Below are positions 18,655 through 29,000 of a stretch of DNA of 64,000 nucleotides, piece by piece; position 1 is the first letter of the stretch, and each line of letters begins with the position of its first letter. Location: the NCBI RefSeq assembly GCF_014861395.1, contig NZ_RRYV01000001.1:27523-91522 (forward strand), in the 5' to 3' direction. The DNA is from Psychrobacter sp. FME13. Lineage in GTDB: Bacteria; Pseudomonadota; Gammaproteobacteria; Pseudomonadales; Moraxellaceae. The position numbers and the translations under genes are program-made. Under the pieces are notes generated by a model. The model was not told the origin of the DNA, did no database searches, and was given only the letters and a program-made list of their open reading frames with translations.

Positions 18655-20608
18655 TAAATTCTGTAGTAGACCACTTATTGAACTAAATAATGAAGTAATG
18701 TCGAAAATCCCTTATCCTCAATATTCAGTTGTTGTGGGCTTAATTGCTGATGGAACAACGTTTAAAATAGATATCGGTAGAATATGCTATACCAGTAGAA
18801 AAAAAGATTCTGGCAGTTCACTGCATAATTCTAAGCGTTATACGTCTAGTTTAGTTGATAAATCAACATTATCTATGGAACGTATCAAATGGCTAAGAAA
18901 ATATTTGTTAAATCTTTTTGAGAAGGGTTTGAGAAGTGAAACAGTACGCGGCATACTCTACACGCTGAGGTATTTTATAAATTTTTGTGATTTCAAAGGG
19001 TCTAAACCTCTTACCCTTAATGACTTAATATCAAACTATAAATATTATCAAGTACATTTGTATCAGAAGAGTCGCTTAAGTGGTAAAAAAGGTGCAAGCT
19101 CTAGTACTCTCTACCATAAATTAAGTACTGCCAGAGATTTTATACAAATCGCTTTCAATTTATCAAATTCAGATATAACGAGACTAATTCCAAAACACCG
19201 TTATACAGGTTCTGTCAAAAAGGAAAGACAGTCCTCCCAAAAAGATTTTAAAAAATACATACAGACGTGTATCACGTATTTTAATGAATTTTCTGATGCT
19301 CTACTAAATAAGAGATATCCTATACCCATTACCACTCCAAATTCAACCAATAAGAATCTATACTGGGACTCAGGAAACTCTCAGGGAATCAAGTACTTAC
19401 CCAACTGTTTTGACCATAATGGAGTACCTTTACCTTTCGATCAAGTTAAATATGATTTATCACGTTATTTCATTAATGAAGAATCTCAAAAATCATACTA
19501 TAAAAAAACCTTCATAGATCATAGAAATGAGTGGATAAATGAAGAATTAAGTTCTAAAAAAGTTTACGCCTACAATCTATGCACAGCTTGCTTTTATCAC
19601 ATATATCTTGCTTTTACAGCTGCTAATATTCAACCTACACTTGATTTAAAAATATCTGATTTAGATATAGACAGTCTAGGTCTAAAGACTTTTGCTAAAA
19701 AACATAAATATCGATCTGGTAGAGATGTTGAATTTTCTGCTCCTACTCAGCTTAAACGTTACCTTATTAAATATTTAAGACTTAGAGATTGGGTGGATAA
19801 CCTTGGTCTTGAAACAGAACATAATGAATACTTATTTCTAAGGATAGGAGAGAATTATCAACCAAAGCGTTTTGCACGTGATTGCACGAAATCAATTACT
19901 GGGAAATCTATTCTTTTTAAAGATGTAAACATAGTATCTTCTAAGGATATTAGGAATTTGTGCGCTGAATATTTTGTTAAACACTCTAGAGGAAATTTAT
20001 CACTAGTAGCGAGAAAACTAAATAACTCTTTAGCCACAGTAGCCATAGCATATACTGCAATCGACATAGTGTCTCAATCGATTGAAATGAACCAGTATCA
20101 TGAGAAAATAAGTTCCAAAATACTTACATCTAATCGAATTAATAAGCAATCTATACCCGTGAAACTTTCGACTCACTACGATAGTGAGAGGATACCCGCT
20201 GGATCTTGTTCTAACATATCAAACAAAGAACCTTTAAAAGCGGAAGGATTCAATAGCAAAGCTCCTAATCCTTCATGTGCAACTTTTGAGAGCTGTCTAT
20301 TCTGTGAGTTTTTTTCAGTGCATCTGGATTTTGAAGACATACATAAATTGTTAAGTCTTAAAGAAGCTTTACTTAAATCGTCTTTAATTCGTAATGATCC
20401 TGAACATCATGTTATCGTTATAAAACCATCATTAGACAGAATTGATGAAATCATTAATTATCTAAAAAACGAAAATGATAATATAACTGACCTAATCGAT
20501 GAGGCAAATCATCAAATAAATATGAATATCTACAATAAGTATTGGAGCAAACATATAAATTTTCTGATAAAAGCTTTAAAGTCTAACCAAATGTCGATAA
20601 AGCTATGA
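18647..20608 (+). CDS. Recombinase-like protein B, degenerate catalytic site
   Basis: This protein of about 653 residues is related to tyrosine recombinases in layout. An N-terminal core-binding-like segment (RIKWLRKYLLNLFEKGLRSE, about residue 80) is followed by a C-terminal region where SSKDIRNLCAEYFVKH resembles the HxxR box and LNNSLATVAIAYTAID resembles the box with the Tyr nucleophile. The first catalytic Arg is not evident at TAANIQPTLDLKISDL, and both His positions are replaced. A Cys cluster follows (PSCATFESCLFCEFF). I set the start at ATG 18647, overlapping the previous stop with AAGGA upstream, not at 18629. It may be a structural partner rather than a catalyst. Confidence 0.72.
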   Translation: MSNKFCSRPLIELNNEVMSKIPYPQYSVVVGLIADGTTFKIDIGRICYTSRKKDSGSSLHNSKRYTSSLVDKSTLSMERIKWLRKYLLNLFEKGLRSETVRGILYTLRYFINFCDFKGSKPLTLNDLISNYKYYQVHLYQKSRLSGKKGASSSTLYHKLSTARDFIQIAFNLSNSDITRLIPKHRYTGSVKKERQSSQKDFKKYIQTCITYFNEFSDALLNKRYPIPITTPNSTNKNLYWDSGNSQGIKYLPNCFDHNGVPLPFDQVKYDLSRYFINEESQKSYYKKTFIDHRNEWINEELSSKKVYAYNLCTACFYHIYLAFTAANIQPTLDLKISDLDIDSLGLKTFAKKHKYRSGRDVEFSAPTQLKRYLIKYLRLRDWVDNLGLETEHNEYLFLRIGENYQPKRFARDCTKSITGKSILFKDVNIVSSKDIRNLCAEYFVKHSRGNLSLVARKLNNSLATVAIAYTAIDIVSQSIEMNQYHEKISSKILTSNRINKQSIPVKLSTHYDSERIPAGSCSNISNKEPLKAEGFNSKAPNPSCATFESCLFCEFFSVHLDFEDIHKLLSLKEALLKSSLIRNDPEHHVIVIKPSLDRIDEIINYLKNENDNITDLIDEANHQINMNIYNKYWSKHINFLIKALKSNQMSIKL

Positions 20609-22650
20609 ATAAAATACACATGCGTGAATCAGTTGTTAAAGAAATCCAACCTATAGCCAAAGCACTCATCAGCAATCCTTCAAAAGATTTAGTTGTAACT
20701 CTTTCAAAAGAAGGAAGGCCTTTATCTGTATTTTCTGATGACACTTGGGATTGCAGCGCTACTAGCAATACTCTGAAAACATTAAATTTTCGATCTAAAA
20801 TTCAAAAACTCTCTCCAGTTAGCAAGGTTAAAGATGATGACTTTAATTTAGCAGTTAGGTTTCTAAAAGTATTTTCCTTGAATTGGATTTGTGAAGTCAA
20901 TGGATGCTCCATGTCAAAACTTAATAGTGACTTGGATGCTTTATCGTTTTTGGTTAGTTACTGTTTAAATAGTAACATTGCTCTGAATAAAATATTTACC
21001 GACCCTAAAGCTATTGATTTTGTTATTGAAAACAACTCATCAGAAAAGCAAATAGGTTTGAGATTAGGAAAAATTCAAAGGGTTGTTGACACAATGCTTT
21101 CCTTAATTAACAACGGGTTTTGGTCAGAACTAAGCCCTTCTGCTAGTTTTATGAAAAAACTAATAAAGACTAGAAAAACATTTCCTGAAACTACACCAAG
21201 TATTCAAACTTTAATTATTCCTTCTAGTATTTATCAAGCCCTTCTAAAAGATGCCATTGAAGATTTGAGCCTATTCGTTGAATATATACATGAAATAGAA
21301 TATGTTTTTTCTGCCCGCAGTAAAGTAAGAGACGAGGTACTAAATAATACACTTAATATAGATGAAACTACTTCTTCAAGAAAGCTCACTCAATCGGAAA
21401 AGCTATCAATAACCTATAAGTGGAATCAATTTGTAAAATCAGACGTAGACACAACTCTTATACTAGGAGCCCTAGCAAGTTTAGGGCTCATTCAGGAGGC
21501 TAATTGGGGTGGTTTAGTAAAGTCTTTAGCTTATATACAGATAAAGAGCGCTATTATTATAGCTGCATTCACAGGTATGCGTAAAAATGAAATTTTAGCC
21601 ATACCTTTTAACGGGTTAAGCTATATACATACTAATGAAGGTAACTTACCTGTTATCTGGTCAACCACAACTAAGCTTGAAAGTAATGGAGTTCCAAGAT
21701 TTACTAAATGGGCTACAGGTTCAATAGTAGAAAATGCTTTCAAAGCCAGTAAATTTATTACTAAAGGAGTTTTATGTTGGTCAGATAGTCGAAGTAAAAC
21801 AGAACTAGATGAAAGCAAATTACCGTTATTTATTTCAATTGAGCAGGGTAAATCTGGAAAACAACATCCTTATTTTGAATATACCACGCCAACATTCGGT
21901 GGCCATTTATTCAAAGAAATTTTGATTAAACAAGAGCTTCTAGTTTCAGAACAAGATATAGCAGAACTTAGTTGGTTTTTATATGGTGACCAAATATCTG
22001 ATAAAGTTAAATTAGGTCAACCTTGGCCATTAGCTTTTCATCAATTTAGACGTTCTCTAGCTGTTTACGCAGCTTCAAGCGGTTATGTTTCATATCCAAC
22101 TCTGAAGTCACAACTGAAGCATATCAGCATGGTAATGACAGTCTACTATTCGAACTCGAACTCCAGAGCTATAAATATTCTAGGCGATGGAGCAGAAGTA
22201 AAAGCCATGAAAAAAGAATGGCAGGACGCCCAATCAAGAACAGAGTCAGACGACTTATATAAAGTATTAAAAAGGGAAGTAATACTTACAGGAGCTGCTG
22301 GAAAAGGCTTACAGTCTAAAAAATCAGATAATAAACTCCCTAAATTTTTAGGAAGTAGAAAAGAAACTAAGAAAGCTATAAAAAATGGCAAAATACGTTA
22401 CCGCTCAACTCTGGTAGGAGGATGTATGTCCATTACGCCTTGCGATAAAGGTGCTGGCATCTTAGCATCGGCTTGTATAAGCTGTGAAAATGCAGTATTT
22501 TTGCCAGAGTCCCAAAGTAGCTTATTGCAAACTAAGGAATTCTATGAGTCTCAGATTAGCTTAGAGATTCCAAAACGTGTGCGTCATGAGTACGAAACGA
22601 GTATAAAAAAGATTGACAGTTTTCTTTCAGTACTAATATCAAATACTTAG
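20605..22650 (+). CDS. Tyrosine recombinase C of the island
   Basis: This 681-residue protein has the full recombinase signature: Arg in IIAAFTGMRKNEILAIPF (about residue 326), HxxR in LAFHQFRRSLAVYAA (about 480), His in LKHISMVMTVYYS (about 505) with the Tyr nucleophile in the same stretch. Like protein B it ends with a Cys-rich segment (GGCMSITPCDKG, ASACISCENAVF) before a helical tail. It overlaps the previous stop codon by four bases (ATGA), so the three genes are translationally coupled. The large size and Cys tail distinguish it from XerC/D and fit trio-type element recombinases. Confidence 0.82.
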   Translation: MNKIHMRESVVKEIQPIAKALISNPSKDLVVTLSKEGRPLSVFSDDTWDCSATSNTLKTLNFRSKIQKLSPVSKVKDDDFNLAVRFLKVFSLNWICEVNGCSMSKLNSDLDALSFLVSYCLNSNIALNKIFTDPKAIDFVIENNSSEKQIGLRLGKIQRVVDTMLSLINNGFWSELSPSASFMKKLIKTRKTFPETTPSIQTLIIPSSIYQALLKDAIEDLSLFVEYIHEIEYVFSARSKVRDEVLNNTLNIDETTSSRKLTQSEKLSITYKWNQFVKSDVDTTLILGALASLGLIQEANWGGLVKSLAYIQIKSAIIIAAFTGMRKNEILAIPFNGLSYIHTNEGNLPVIWSTTTKLESNGVPRFTKWATGSIVENAFKASKFITKGVLCWSDSRSKTELDESKLPLFISIEQGKSGKQHPYFEYTTPTFGGHLFKEILIKQELLVSEQDIAELSWFLYGDQISDKVKLGQPWPLAFHQFRRSLAVYAASSGYVSYPTLKSQLKHISMVMTVYYSNSNSRAINILGDGAEVKAMKKEWQDAQSRTESDDLYKVLKREVILTGAAGKGLQSKKSDNKLPKFLGSRKETKKAIKNGKIRYRSTLVGGCMSITPCDKGAGILASACISCENAVFLPESQSSLLQTKEFYESQISLEIPKRVRHEYETSIKKIDSFLSVLISNT

Positions 22651-22652
22651 GA

Positions 22653-23081
22653 ATGAACGATATGCAAATTAGCAAAGCTGAACAAGCTTATTGGAAAGCC
22701 TTAGAGCGTTTGAAAAATAATACAGCCAAGGTTGTTGATACTAAGTCTTCACGATTCAAATTCACTAAGGATTCTGTAGGTAGAGAGGCTGGTAAAGGAA
22801 AAGGATATGTTCGTAATGAAAGATATCCAGAACTATGCCAAGCAATAAAAGATGCAGAAGAAAATCGTGGAAAACTTGCTCAAAAAACACCTAACGATAC
22901 TGCTAAGCTAAAATACGAAAAAGAGCTTAAATTAAAAGCGAGGTTGAAGTATGACACACTTAAAAAAGAATACGATCTTCTGATGCAGGATTATCTTAAT
23001 ATTTTAAGACAAAATTTTGAGCTTCAATCAGAACTAGCAGACTCTTCTAATACTATATTAGTTAAAGGATCTGACAATTAG
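22653..23081 (+). CDS. Small HTH/coiled-coil accessory protein of the recombinase operon
   Basis: This protein of up to 142 residues starts two bases after recombinase C. Residues ~30-60 (FTKDSVGREAGKGKGYVRNE) resemble the helix-turn-helix found in small third genes of Tn554-like trios (TnpC), and the C-terminal half is a long charged helix likely to form a coiled coil (LKARLKYDTLKKEYDLLMQD). The internal ATG at 22662 has AGGA at better spacing and may be the true start. The role is inferred from position: an accessory to integration/excision, comparable to TnpC or GmtX. Confidence 0.65.
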   Translation: MNDMQISKAEQAYWKALERLKNNTAKVVDTKSSRFKFTKDSVGREAGKGKGYVRNERYPELCQAIKDAEENRGKLAQKTPNDTAKLKYEKELKLKARLKYDTLKKEYDLLMQDYLNILRQNFELQSELADSSNTILVKGSDN

Positions 23082-23183
23082 TTTAACCTTACCCTCACTC
23101 AACTGAGATATATTTTAGCGATATAGCTTACTATAACGTTATTTGGCATAATACAGTAATTGAGATATTTTATAAGAATTTTT

Positions 23184-23693
23184 ATGAATGACAATGATTT
23201 ATGCACCAACCTAATCAATATATTCGAAAATTTACTACCCATGTTGAGTATAACTGGCGGTGCGGATGAGCCTTATTATCAAGCTCCCAAAGAGAATGAA
23301 AAAGCAAAAATATTCTTTAAAGAGAACTATCCAAGAAGTCTATTACATGAGATGGCGCATTATTGCTTGGCTGGACAAAGGCGTCGAGAACTAGATGATT
23401 ACGATTATTGGTATTCTCCATGTGGTAGAAATGCTGATGAACAATCACTTTTCGAGAAAGTTGAAGCTAGACCACAAGGCTTAGAAAAAGCTATGTGCGA
23501 AGCTATAGGTATTAAATTCTCACCGAGTTTAGATGATTTTTCTGGAAACCCTCCATCCGATGAGTTTTTATACAACTTAAATTGTGCCTACAAGGAAATG
23601 CTAACAAACCCTCCGCCTATAGCTAGAAAAGTTTTGTTAGCCTTACAAAATATTAATGCTATAGATTCTGCTTATAAAAGTGAAACAATATAG
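23184..23693 (+). CDS. epmC: Island-borne EF-P hydroxylase homologue
   Basis: A second EpmC/YfcM-like protein, ~169 residues from the ATG at 23184 (the frame is open from 23160). It aligns with the split host protein from ADEPYYQAPKENEKAKIFF, through the intact metal motif LLHEMAHYCLAGQRRREL and YDYWYSPCGRNADEQSLFEK, to VEARPQGLEK. In the ~50-residue core around the motif roughly half the residues match the host copy, so it is a divergent homologue and not a duplication. It lacks the host's long N-terminal extension and has FKENYP in place of the conserved FAHGF. It lies about 100 bases after the recombinase operon. It probably supplies the function lost by the insertion; whether it is active is untested. 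Confidence 0.85.
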   Translation: MNDNDLCTNLINIFENLLPMLSITGGADEPYYQAPKENEKAKIFFKENYPRSLLHEMAHYCLAGQRRRELDDYDYWYSPCGRNADEQSLFEKVEARPQGLEKAMCEAIGIKFSPSLDDFSGNPPSDEFLYNLNCAYKEMLTNPPPIARKVLLALQNINAIDSAYKSETI

Positions 23694-24019
23694 AATAACT
23701 TTGATTAGAGCGTATTGAACATTCGACCATGGCACTGACAGAGGCTGATTTATAGGCGATTCGACGTTAAAAATAGCAAGTTTAGTCATTCTAAGCATCT
23801 TTTTTTAACAATGAGGTGTCAAAAAGGAGTCCTGTCTCTGCGAGCTGATACTAAAATTGTCCCATACTACGTTATAGACCTAGTTAAGGCATTAGCATTA
23901 CCGTCGGTTTATGCCTTGTTTGGAACGATTTTAGTAATCAGCAGTACCTACTTGTGAATGTTCGAGAGTTTCCTAAAAACTGTGTAACTGCTTATAATCC
24001 ACTAACCGGAGAATAAGCA
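23694..24019. other. Junction region with possible IS remnants
   Basis: No gene is supported. A 48-codon open frame (23811-23957) has no recognisable features. The stretch 23958-24019, with TTTCCTAAAAACTGTGTAA, resembles the terminal inverted repeat and leader of IS256-family elements, followed directly by a transposase-like start (next entry). Confidence 0.4.
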
Positions 24020-24075
24020 ATGACTAACCAATCTGACATCAAGAAACTGGCCGAGCAAATGGCTAGCAGCGTTTT
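24020..24075 (+). pseudogene. Remnant of IS256-family transposase start
   Basis: ATG at 24020 opens MTNQSDIKKLAEQMASS, which resembles the N-terminus of IS256-type transposases and is preceded by GGAG and an IS256-like end. It then runs directly into the 3' end of the OLD gene on the other strand, so only some 15 codons remain. It suggests that an insertion sequence was lost or recombined here. Confidence 0.4.
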
Positions 24076-25784
24076 GATATTTCTAGAATTTCTTTTTTTA
24101 TTTTCTGAAACGAATGTGGAAGATTGCGATTACTCATAAGATTCAACACATGCATAATATTAGCAATCTTTTTAACCGCTGTTTTTCTTTGCGTTAGAAG
24201 AAAATTTCTATTGCTATCTTCTGGTCTAAGATTTAACTTGATTGACATTTCTTTAACTGCTTTGTTTGAACTCAGTAAATCCATTTCTAAACAATACTTC
24301 ATACAAATTATATTGTGCTCAAGTAACAAGTCCATAGCCCGACTATGATTCGTTTTAAGACTATTTAAAATCAACCCTCTACGTCCCTCATCCTTAATAA
24401 AAGTAGTTAATAGGGTATCTGTTTTATATTGGTACTTATATTTAGGAAGTCCATCTCCATTTCTACTTAAATTTAACTCATCATTTAAATACGGAAGGAA
24501 ATAATCTTTATCTAATATTATTAAGTAAGGTATACCTAAGTCCTTAACAATATGATATGGATAAGGTAAGTTTCCAACTCCGCCTATATCTACAACACTA
24601 ATTCCATACAAATCTAAATCTAAACCCTCCCTTTCAGCTAGATGCTTAATAACCTCAGCATCATTTTTACTTTCTACAAATATTACATAGTTCGCGAAAA
24701 AAAAGTCACTATTACGATAATCGTGAAATTGATAGTATCCAAACTCCTCTAAATTATGGTCAGAGAAAAAGGAATCCTTAGTTTTAGTAATAATGGATTT
24801 AAAGCCTCGACTTCTATCAGGCTCTTTCCTAACTAAAGATATGTTTTTATGCTCTATATTATCAATGATGACGGTAGAATGAGTTGTGACTATAACCTGA
24901 GAAATATCATCGTTTTCAGAAGATGACTTTATAGATTTTATTAACTCTTTCTGTGCTTGAGGGTGTAGGTTAATCTCAGGTTCTTCAAGACCTAGCACTA
25001 TATTTTGATTTCTAATTTTTGCCAAAACCCTATGAAAAGCTATTATTGTCAAGCTCTGTAAGCCAGTCCCACAATCATTAAGGTTATGCTCAATCCCTTC
25101 CTCTTTAATGTGCATTTGAATTTCACTTAAAAATGATAAAAAATTTGCTTGCTTATCAAAACTAAGAGAAAAATTAAATTTATGTCTCAATGAATAACAG
25201 CTCTCAATGTCTTTAGATATTCTCGCTAGAGCACTATCCTCTAAGAATTGAGCTGCTTTTCTAAATTTAGGTGTTAGCGTATCTCTTCGACTTGTTTCTT
25301 GATTAAGATACTCTTCTATCAACTCCTTTATTAGAGATTTTTCTTGCCACTTTAGCTGATCAGGGCTTCTATTTGGAGGGATATAAACAAATGATACGTA
25401 TTTGTTTATAATATTTATTAGTTCTTGAGGAGTACTTACAAACCTACCATTTGATTTATACTTGAAGGAAACATTCCTTTTTGAATGTTTATAAATTAGT
25501 TGAGCTTCAATAATGTCATTAGTTGCGAATTGTTGTATATCTGCGTTTACTGGTATATTAGTAAACCTAACTGTTATTTTTGCTTGTGAGTTTATTGTAT
25601 AGTTATGCTTACCCTCAAAAAAACTCTGTTTTTCATCTTCTGGATTAAAAAAAGCATTCAATGCTCTAATTAGAGCAGACTTTCCGCTATTATTTTGTCC
25701 TACTATTGCATTAACCGTATCCAGTGTTATTTGACACTTCTCAATTGATCTAAATTTATTTATCTCTATATATTCTATTCTCAA
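24063..25784 (-). CDS. OLD-family ATP-dependent nuclease
   Basis: This protein of about 573 residues combines an SMC/RecF-like ATPase head with a TOPRIM nuclease. The Walker A is GQNNSGKSALIRAL (near residue 30), the signature region is around DCGTGLQSLTIIAF, and the Walker B is VLGLEEPEINLHPQAQ (about residue 265). The TOPRIM domain begins at YVIFVESKNDAEVIKHL, with a metal-binding LDKDYFLPYL. OLD proteins are phage-defence nucleases; no UvrD-like partner (GajB) lies beside it, so it is probably class 1. A strong AGGAGG six bases before TTG 25784 sets the start. The stop lies at the junction with an IS256-like remnant, so the C-terminus may be shortened. Confidence 0.85.
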   Translation of the reverse strand: MRIEYIEINKFRSIEKCQITLDTVNAIVGQNNSGKSALIRALNAFFNPEDEKQSFFEGKHNYTINSQAKITVRFTNIPVNADIQQFATNDIIEAQLIYKHSKRNVSFKYKSNGRFVSTPQELINIINKYVSFVYIPPNRSPDQLKWQEKSLIKELIEEYLNQETSRRDTLTPKFRKAAQFLEDSALARISKDIESCYSLRHKFNFSLSFDKQANFLSFLSEIQMHIKEEGIEHNLNDCGTGLQSLTIIAFHRVLAKIRNQNIVLGLEEPEINLHPQAQKELIKSIKSSSENDDISQVIVTTHSTVIIDNIEHKNISLVRKEPDRSRGFKSIITKTKDSFFSDHNLEEFGYYQFHDYRNSDFFFANYVIFVESKNDAEVIKHLAEREGLDLDLYGISVVDIGGVGNLPYPYHIVKDLGIPYLIILDKDYFLPYLNDELNLSRNGDGLPKYKYQYKTDTLLTTFIKDEGRRGLILNSLKTNHSRAMDLLLEHNIICMKYCLEMDLLSSNKAVKEMSIKLNLRPEDSNRNFLLTQRKTAVKKIANIMHVLNLMSNRNLPHSFQKIKKEILEISKRC

Positions 25785-26009
25785 AATCACCTCCTAAATT
25801 TACTATGGTTTACATCAAAAAAGCTATAGGGAGCTGTTGAAATATGGACCATATTTTTAGAGACATTAACTATCCTGAACTTCCAAACATTAAATTCTAG
25901 ATCTGTAACACTATTGGATCTCAACTAAATAACCTCAATCCATTAAGAGCACTTTTTTGTGGGTAGTTAGCCATAGCAATCTATCACTTAATTATTAACA
26001 GCCTACCTC

Positions 26010-29000
26010 TCAAACCACCCTATGCTTCTTAAAATTCTCAGCCTGCTCGAATATCTCTTTATAGACCTCTTTAGAGTCAACTGGCGGATAACCCCATTCA
26101 TCGAGCAATATCATCAAGTCGAACTGTAGCTCCGCTTTGATATCATCGCGCTTGTTCCAGTCGGTGTATTGAGCTTTATCATCGATAAGCTTTTTCACCT
26201 CTTTGGACAGCTCAATCAGCTTGTCTTCCGGATAAGTAAAATCATACTTATGTGCCAGTGAAAGCAGAATGTCGTAAAACGCTTTTTCTTCAAAGTCGAT
26301 ACCCATCTCACCAAACGAGGCCATCTCATCGCGTAGCTCGTGATACAGCTTGATGATCTCATCAGAGAAGTCGCCAATGACTTCGGCCCGCAGCACATCT
26401 TGCTCATCACGGTCGTTATACTTCTCAACGAGCGCATTCATTTTCTTACTGAAATCTACGCCTTTGACCTTGTTGGTCTTTTTAAGCTCACCAATTGCTT
26501 TTGCAAGTAGCTGTTGTAGCAGCTCTAACTTGGTATTGGGCTGTTTAATCACCTCAAGCTTGGCTAGATAGTCTTCATCAAAGATATCAATCTCACCGTC
26601 GGTGTTATCACCGAGCTTAAAGATCTCTTCTACCCCATCACTCCGTAGCGCGTCTTTCACCAGATCACGTACCTTTTGGTTCATCTGCTCAACGTCAGGC
26701 GCGCCGCCAGTGGTGATTTTAAAGATGATGGTACGAATGGCTAAGTAGTAATGAATCTTGTCCTTGTGCGCCTTTGTGAGCTCATTGCTACCCACGCAAA
26801 TATCATAAGCAGACTTCAAACGCTTGGCTAAATCCATAAAGCGTTTTTCTAGCTTTTTAGATTGCAGTGCAAAGTCAGCCGCCGCATTTAAGCAGTTGAG
26901 CTGTTCTAGTGGCGTGCCGCTGAAATACAGGCTAGAGTCAAATTTATGATAGAACGAATCCAGCAGGTTTAAGTGGTCTTTGACTACCACGACAGACTGC
27001 TGAATGTCTTCCAAGTTTTGAATCTGACCGCCGGTGTAATGCGAGAGTGCCAGGTTCATCTGTTTTTTGATGCCGATGTAGTCAACCACCAAGCCACTTT
27101 CTTTGCCTTCAAACTTACGGTTGACTCGTGAGATGGTTTGAATCAGGCTATGCTTTTGCAAGGGTTTGTCAATATACATAGTATCTAAGAATGGTACGTC
27201 AAAGCCAGTGAGCCACATATCGACGACGATGGCGATCTTGAAGTTAGATTTGCCATTTTTAAATTGTTTATCTAGATCCTGACGGTGTGCTTTATTACCG
27301 AGATTGTCCCACATGCCTTTCTCATCGTCTTTGTTACGAGTCATGATCATTTTGACTCGCTCTATAGGCATCACCTCTTTCTGCTCTTTCTCCGATAAGG
27401 TTGAGCCTTCCTCGCACGCTCTTATCTCATCCCATTCAGGACGCAGGTCTATGATGTCTTTATATAACTGATAGGCAGCTTCACGGCTGCTACAGACAAA
27501 CATAGCCTTGCCTTTTTGTGTAGTGCCCTCAGCGACTCGTGCTTCATAATGCTGAACAAAGTCTTCTGCTATAGCTCTAATGCGGTCAGGGTCACCAAGA
27601 ATGGTGGACATACTGGCCATGGCTTTTTTACTTTTCTCGATCTGATATTCATTGGTGCCAGCGTCGGCGCTTTCTTGATAGTATTTTTCGACTTCATCAA
27701 GCTGTTTGCTATCGAGTAGCACTTTAGCGGCGCGACCTTCATAGACAATACGCACGGTGATCTCATCAAATACCGACTCAACCATGGTGTAGCTATCAAC
27801 GACTGGACCAAATACATCGAGAGTGGCATCAATCGGTGTACCCGTGAAGCCGACGTAAGTGGCATTAGGCAGAGAATCATGCAAGTATTTAGCGAAGCCG
27901 TAGGTCTTTTTAACCCCATCTTCGGTAACGGTGATTTTTTGCTGGAGATTGATTTGGCTACGATGCGCTTCATCAGAGATACAGATGACGTTGGTACGCT
28001 CTGTCAGTAGAGCTAAGTCTTCGGTGAACTTATGAATGGTTGTTAGGAACACACCGCCACTCTTACGCCCTTTTAGCTCTTCTCTTAGCTCAGCACGACT
28101 CTCGACACTGATGATGTTCTCATCGCCGATATAGGTCTTGGCATTGGTAAAGGTTTTGGATAACTGATCATCCAAATCGGTGCGGTCAGTGATTAAGATA
28201 ATGGTTGGACTACCAAGCGCCGCGTCTTTCATTAGCAGACGGGCTAAGAACAGCATGGTAAAGCTTTTACCACAGCCAGTCGCGCCAAAGTACGTACCAC
28301 CTTTACCGTCACGTAAGCCATTATCGTCAATCAAGTTGCCATGACTGTCGATCAACTTCATGTGCTGCTTAATATTGTCGTATAGCTTGGTGGCAGCATA
28401 ATACTGTGGATAGCGACAAACGATTTTTGCATCAAAGCTTGATTTGTCAGGTACGTAAATAAAATTACGGATAACATCGAGCAAACGCGTTTTATCAAAT
28501 AAACCGCCCATCATGGTCAATAAGGAGTGGATACCGTCTTTCTCTAACTTCTCATCGCCCGTGACTTTGCGCCAAGAGTAGTAGAATTCATAAGGCGCAA
28601 AAAATGAGCCCATTTTTGAGTTGACCCCATCGCTAATCACACATAGGGCGTTGTATTTAAACAGCTCTGGAATATCGCGCTTATAACGGGTGGTCAGTTG
28701 GGTGTAGGCATCGAACATGGTGGCATCTTCACGAATGCTGCTCTTAAATTCAAACACCACCAGTGGTAAACCGTTGATATAGAGAATGCCATCAGGTATA
28801 CGCAGCTCAAAGCCTTGTATCTCCATCTGATTGACGATGCGAAAGCGATTGTTATCGAGTGCTTCATAATCAATCAGCTGGATGTATAAATCTTTTTGAG
28901 TATAGTCTTCACGCTTGAGGGTGAAGCCATCAGCGATAAATTTCATGATGGCTTTGTTGGTGTCGTAAAGGTCAGAGGCAGGAAGGTATTCAAGCTTATG

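Noticed and set aside
23811..23957. 48-codon open frame in the IS remnant region
   Set aside because: No recognisable domain, no homologue known to me, and the region appears to be debris.
24063..25784. Gabija (GajAB) system
   Set aside because: The OLD-like protein resembles GajA in domain order, but no UvrD/GajB helicase gene is adjacent.
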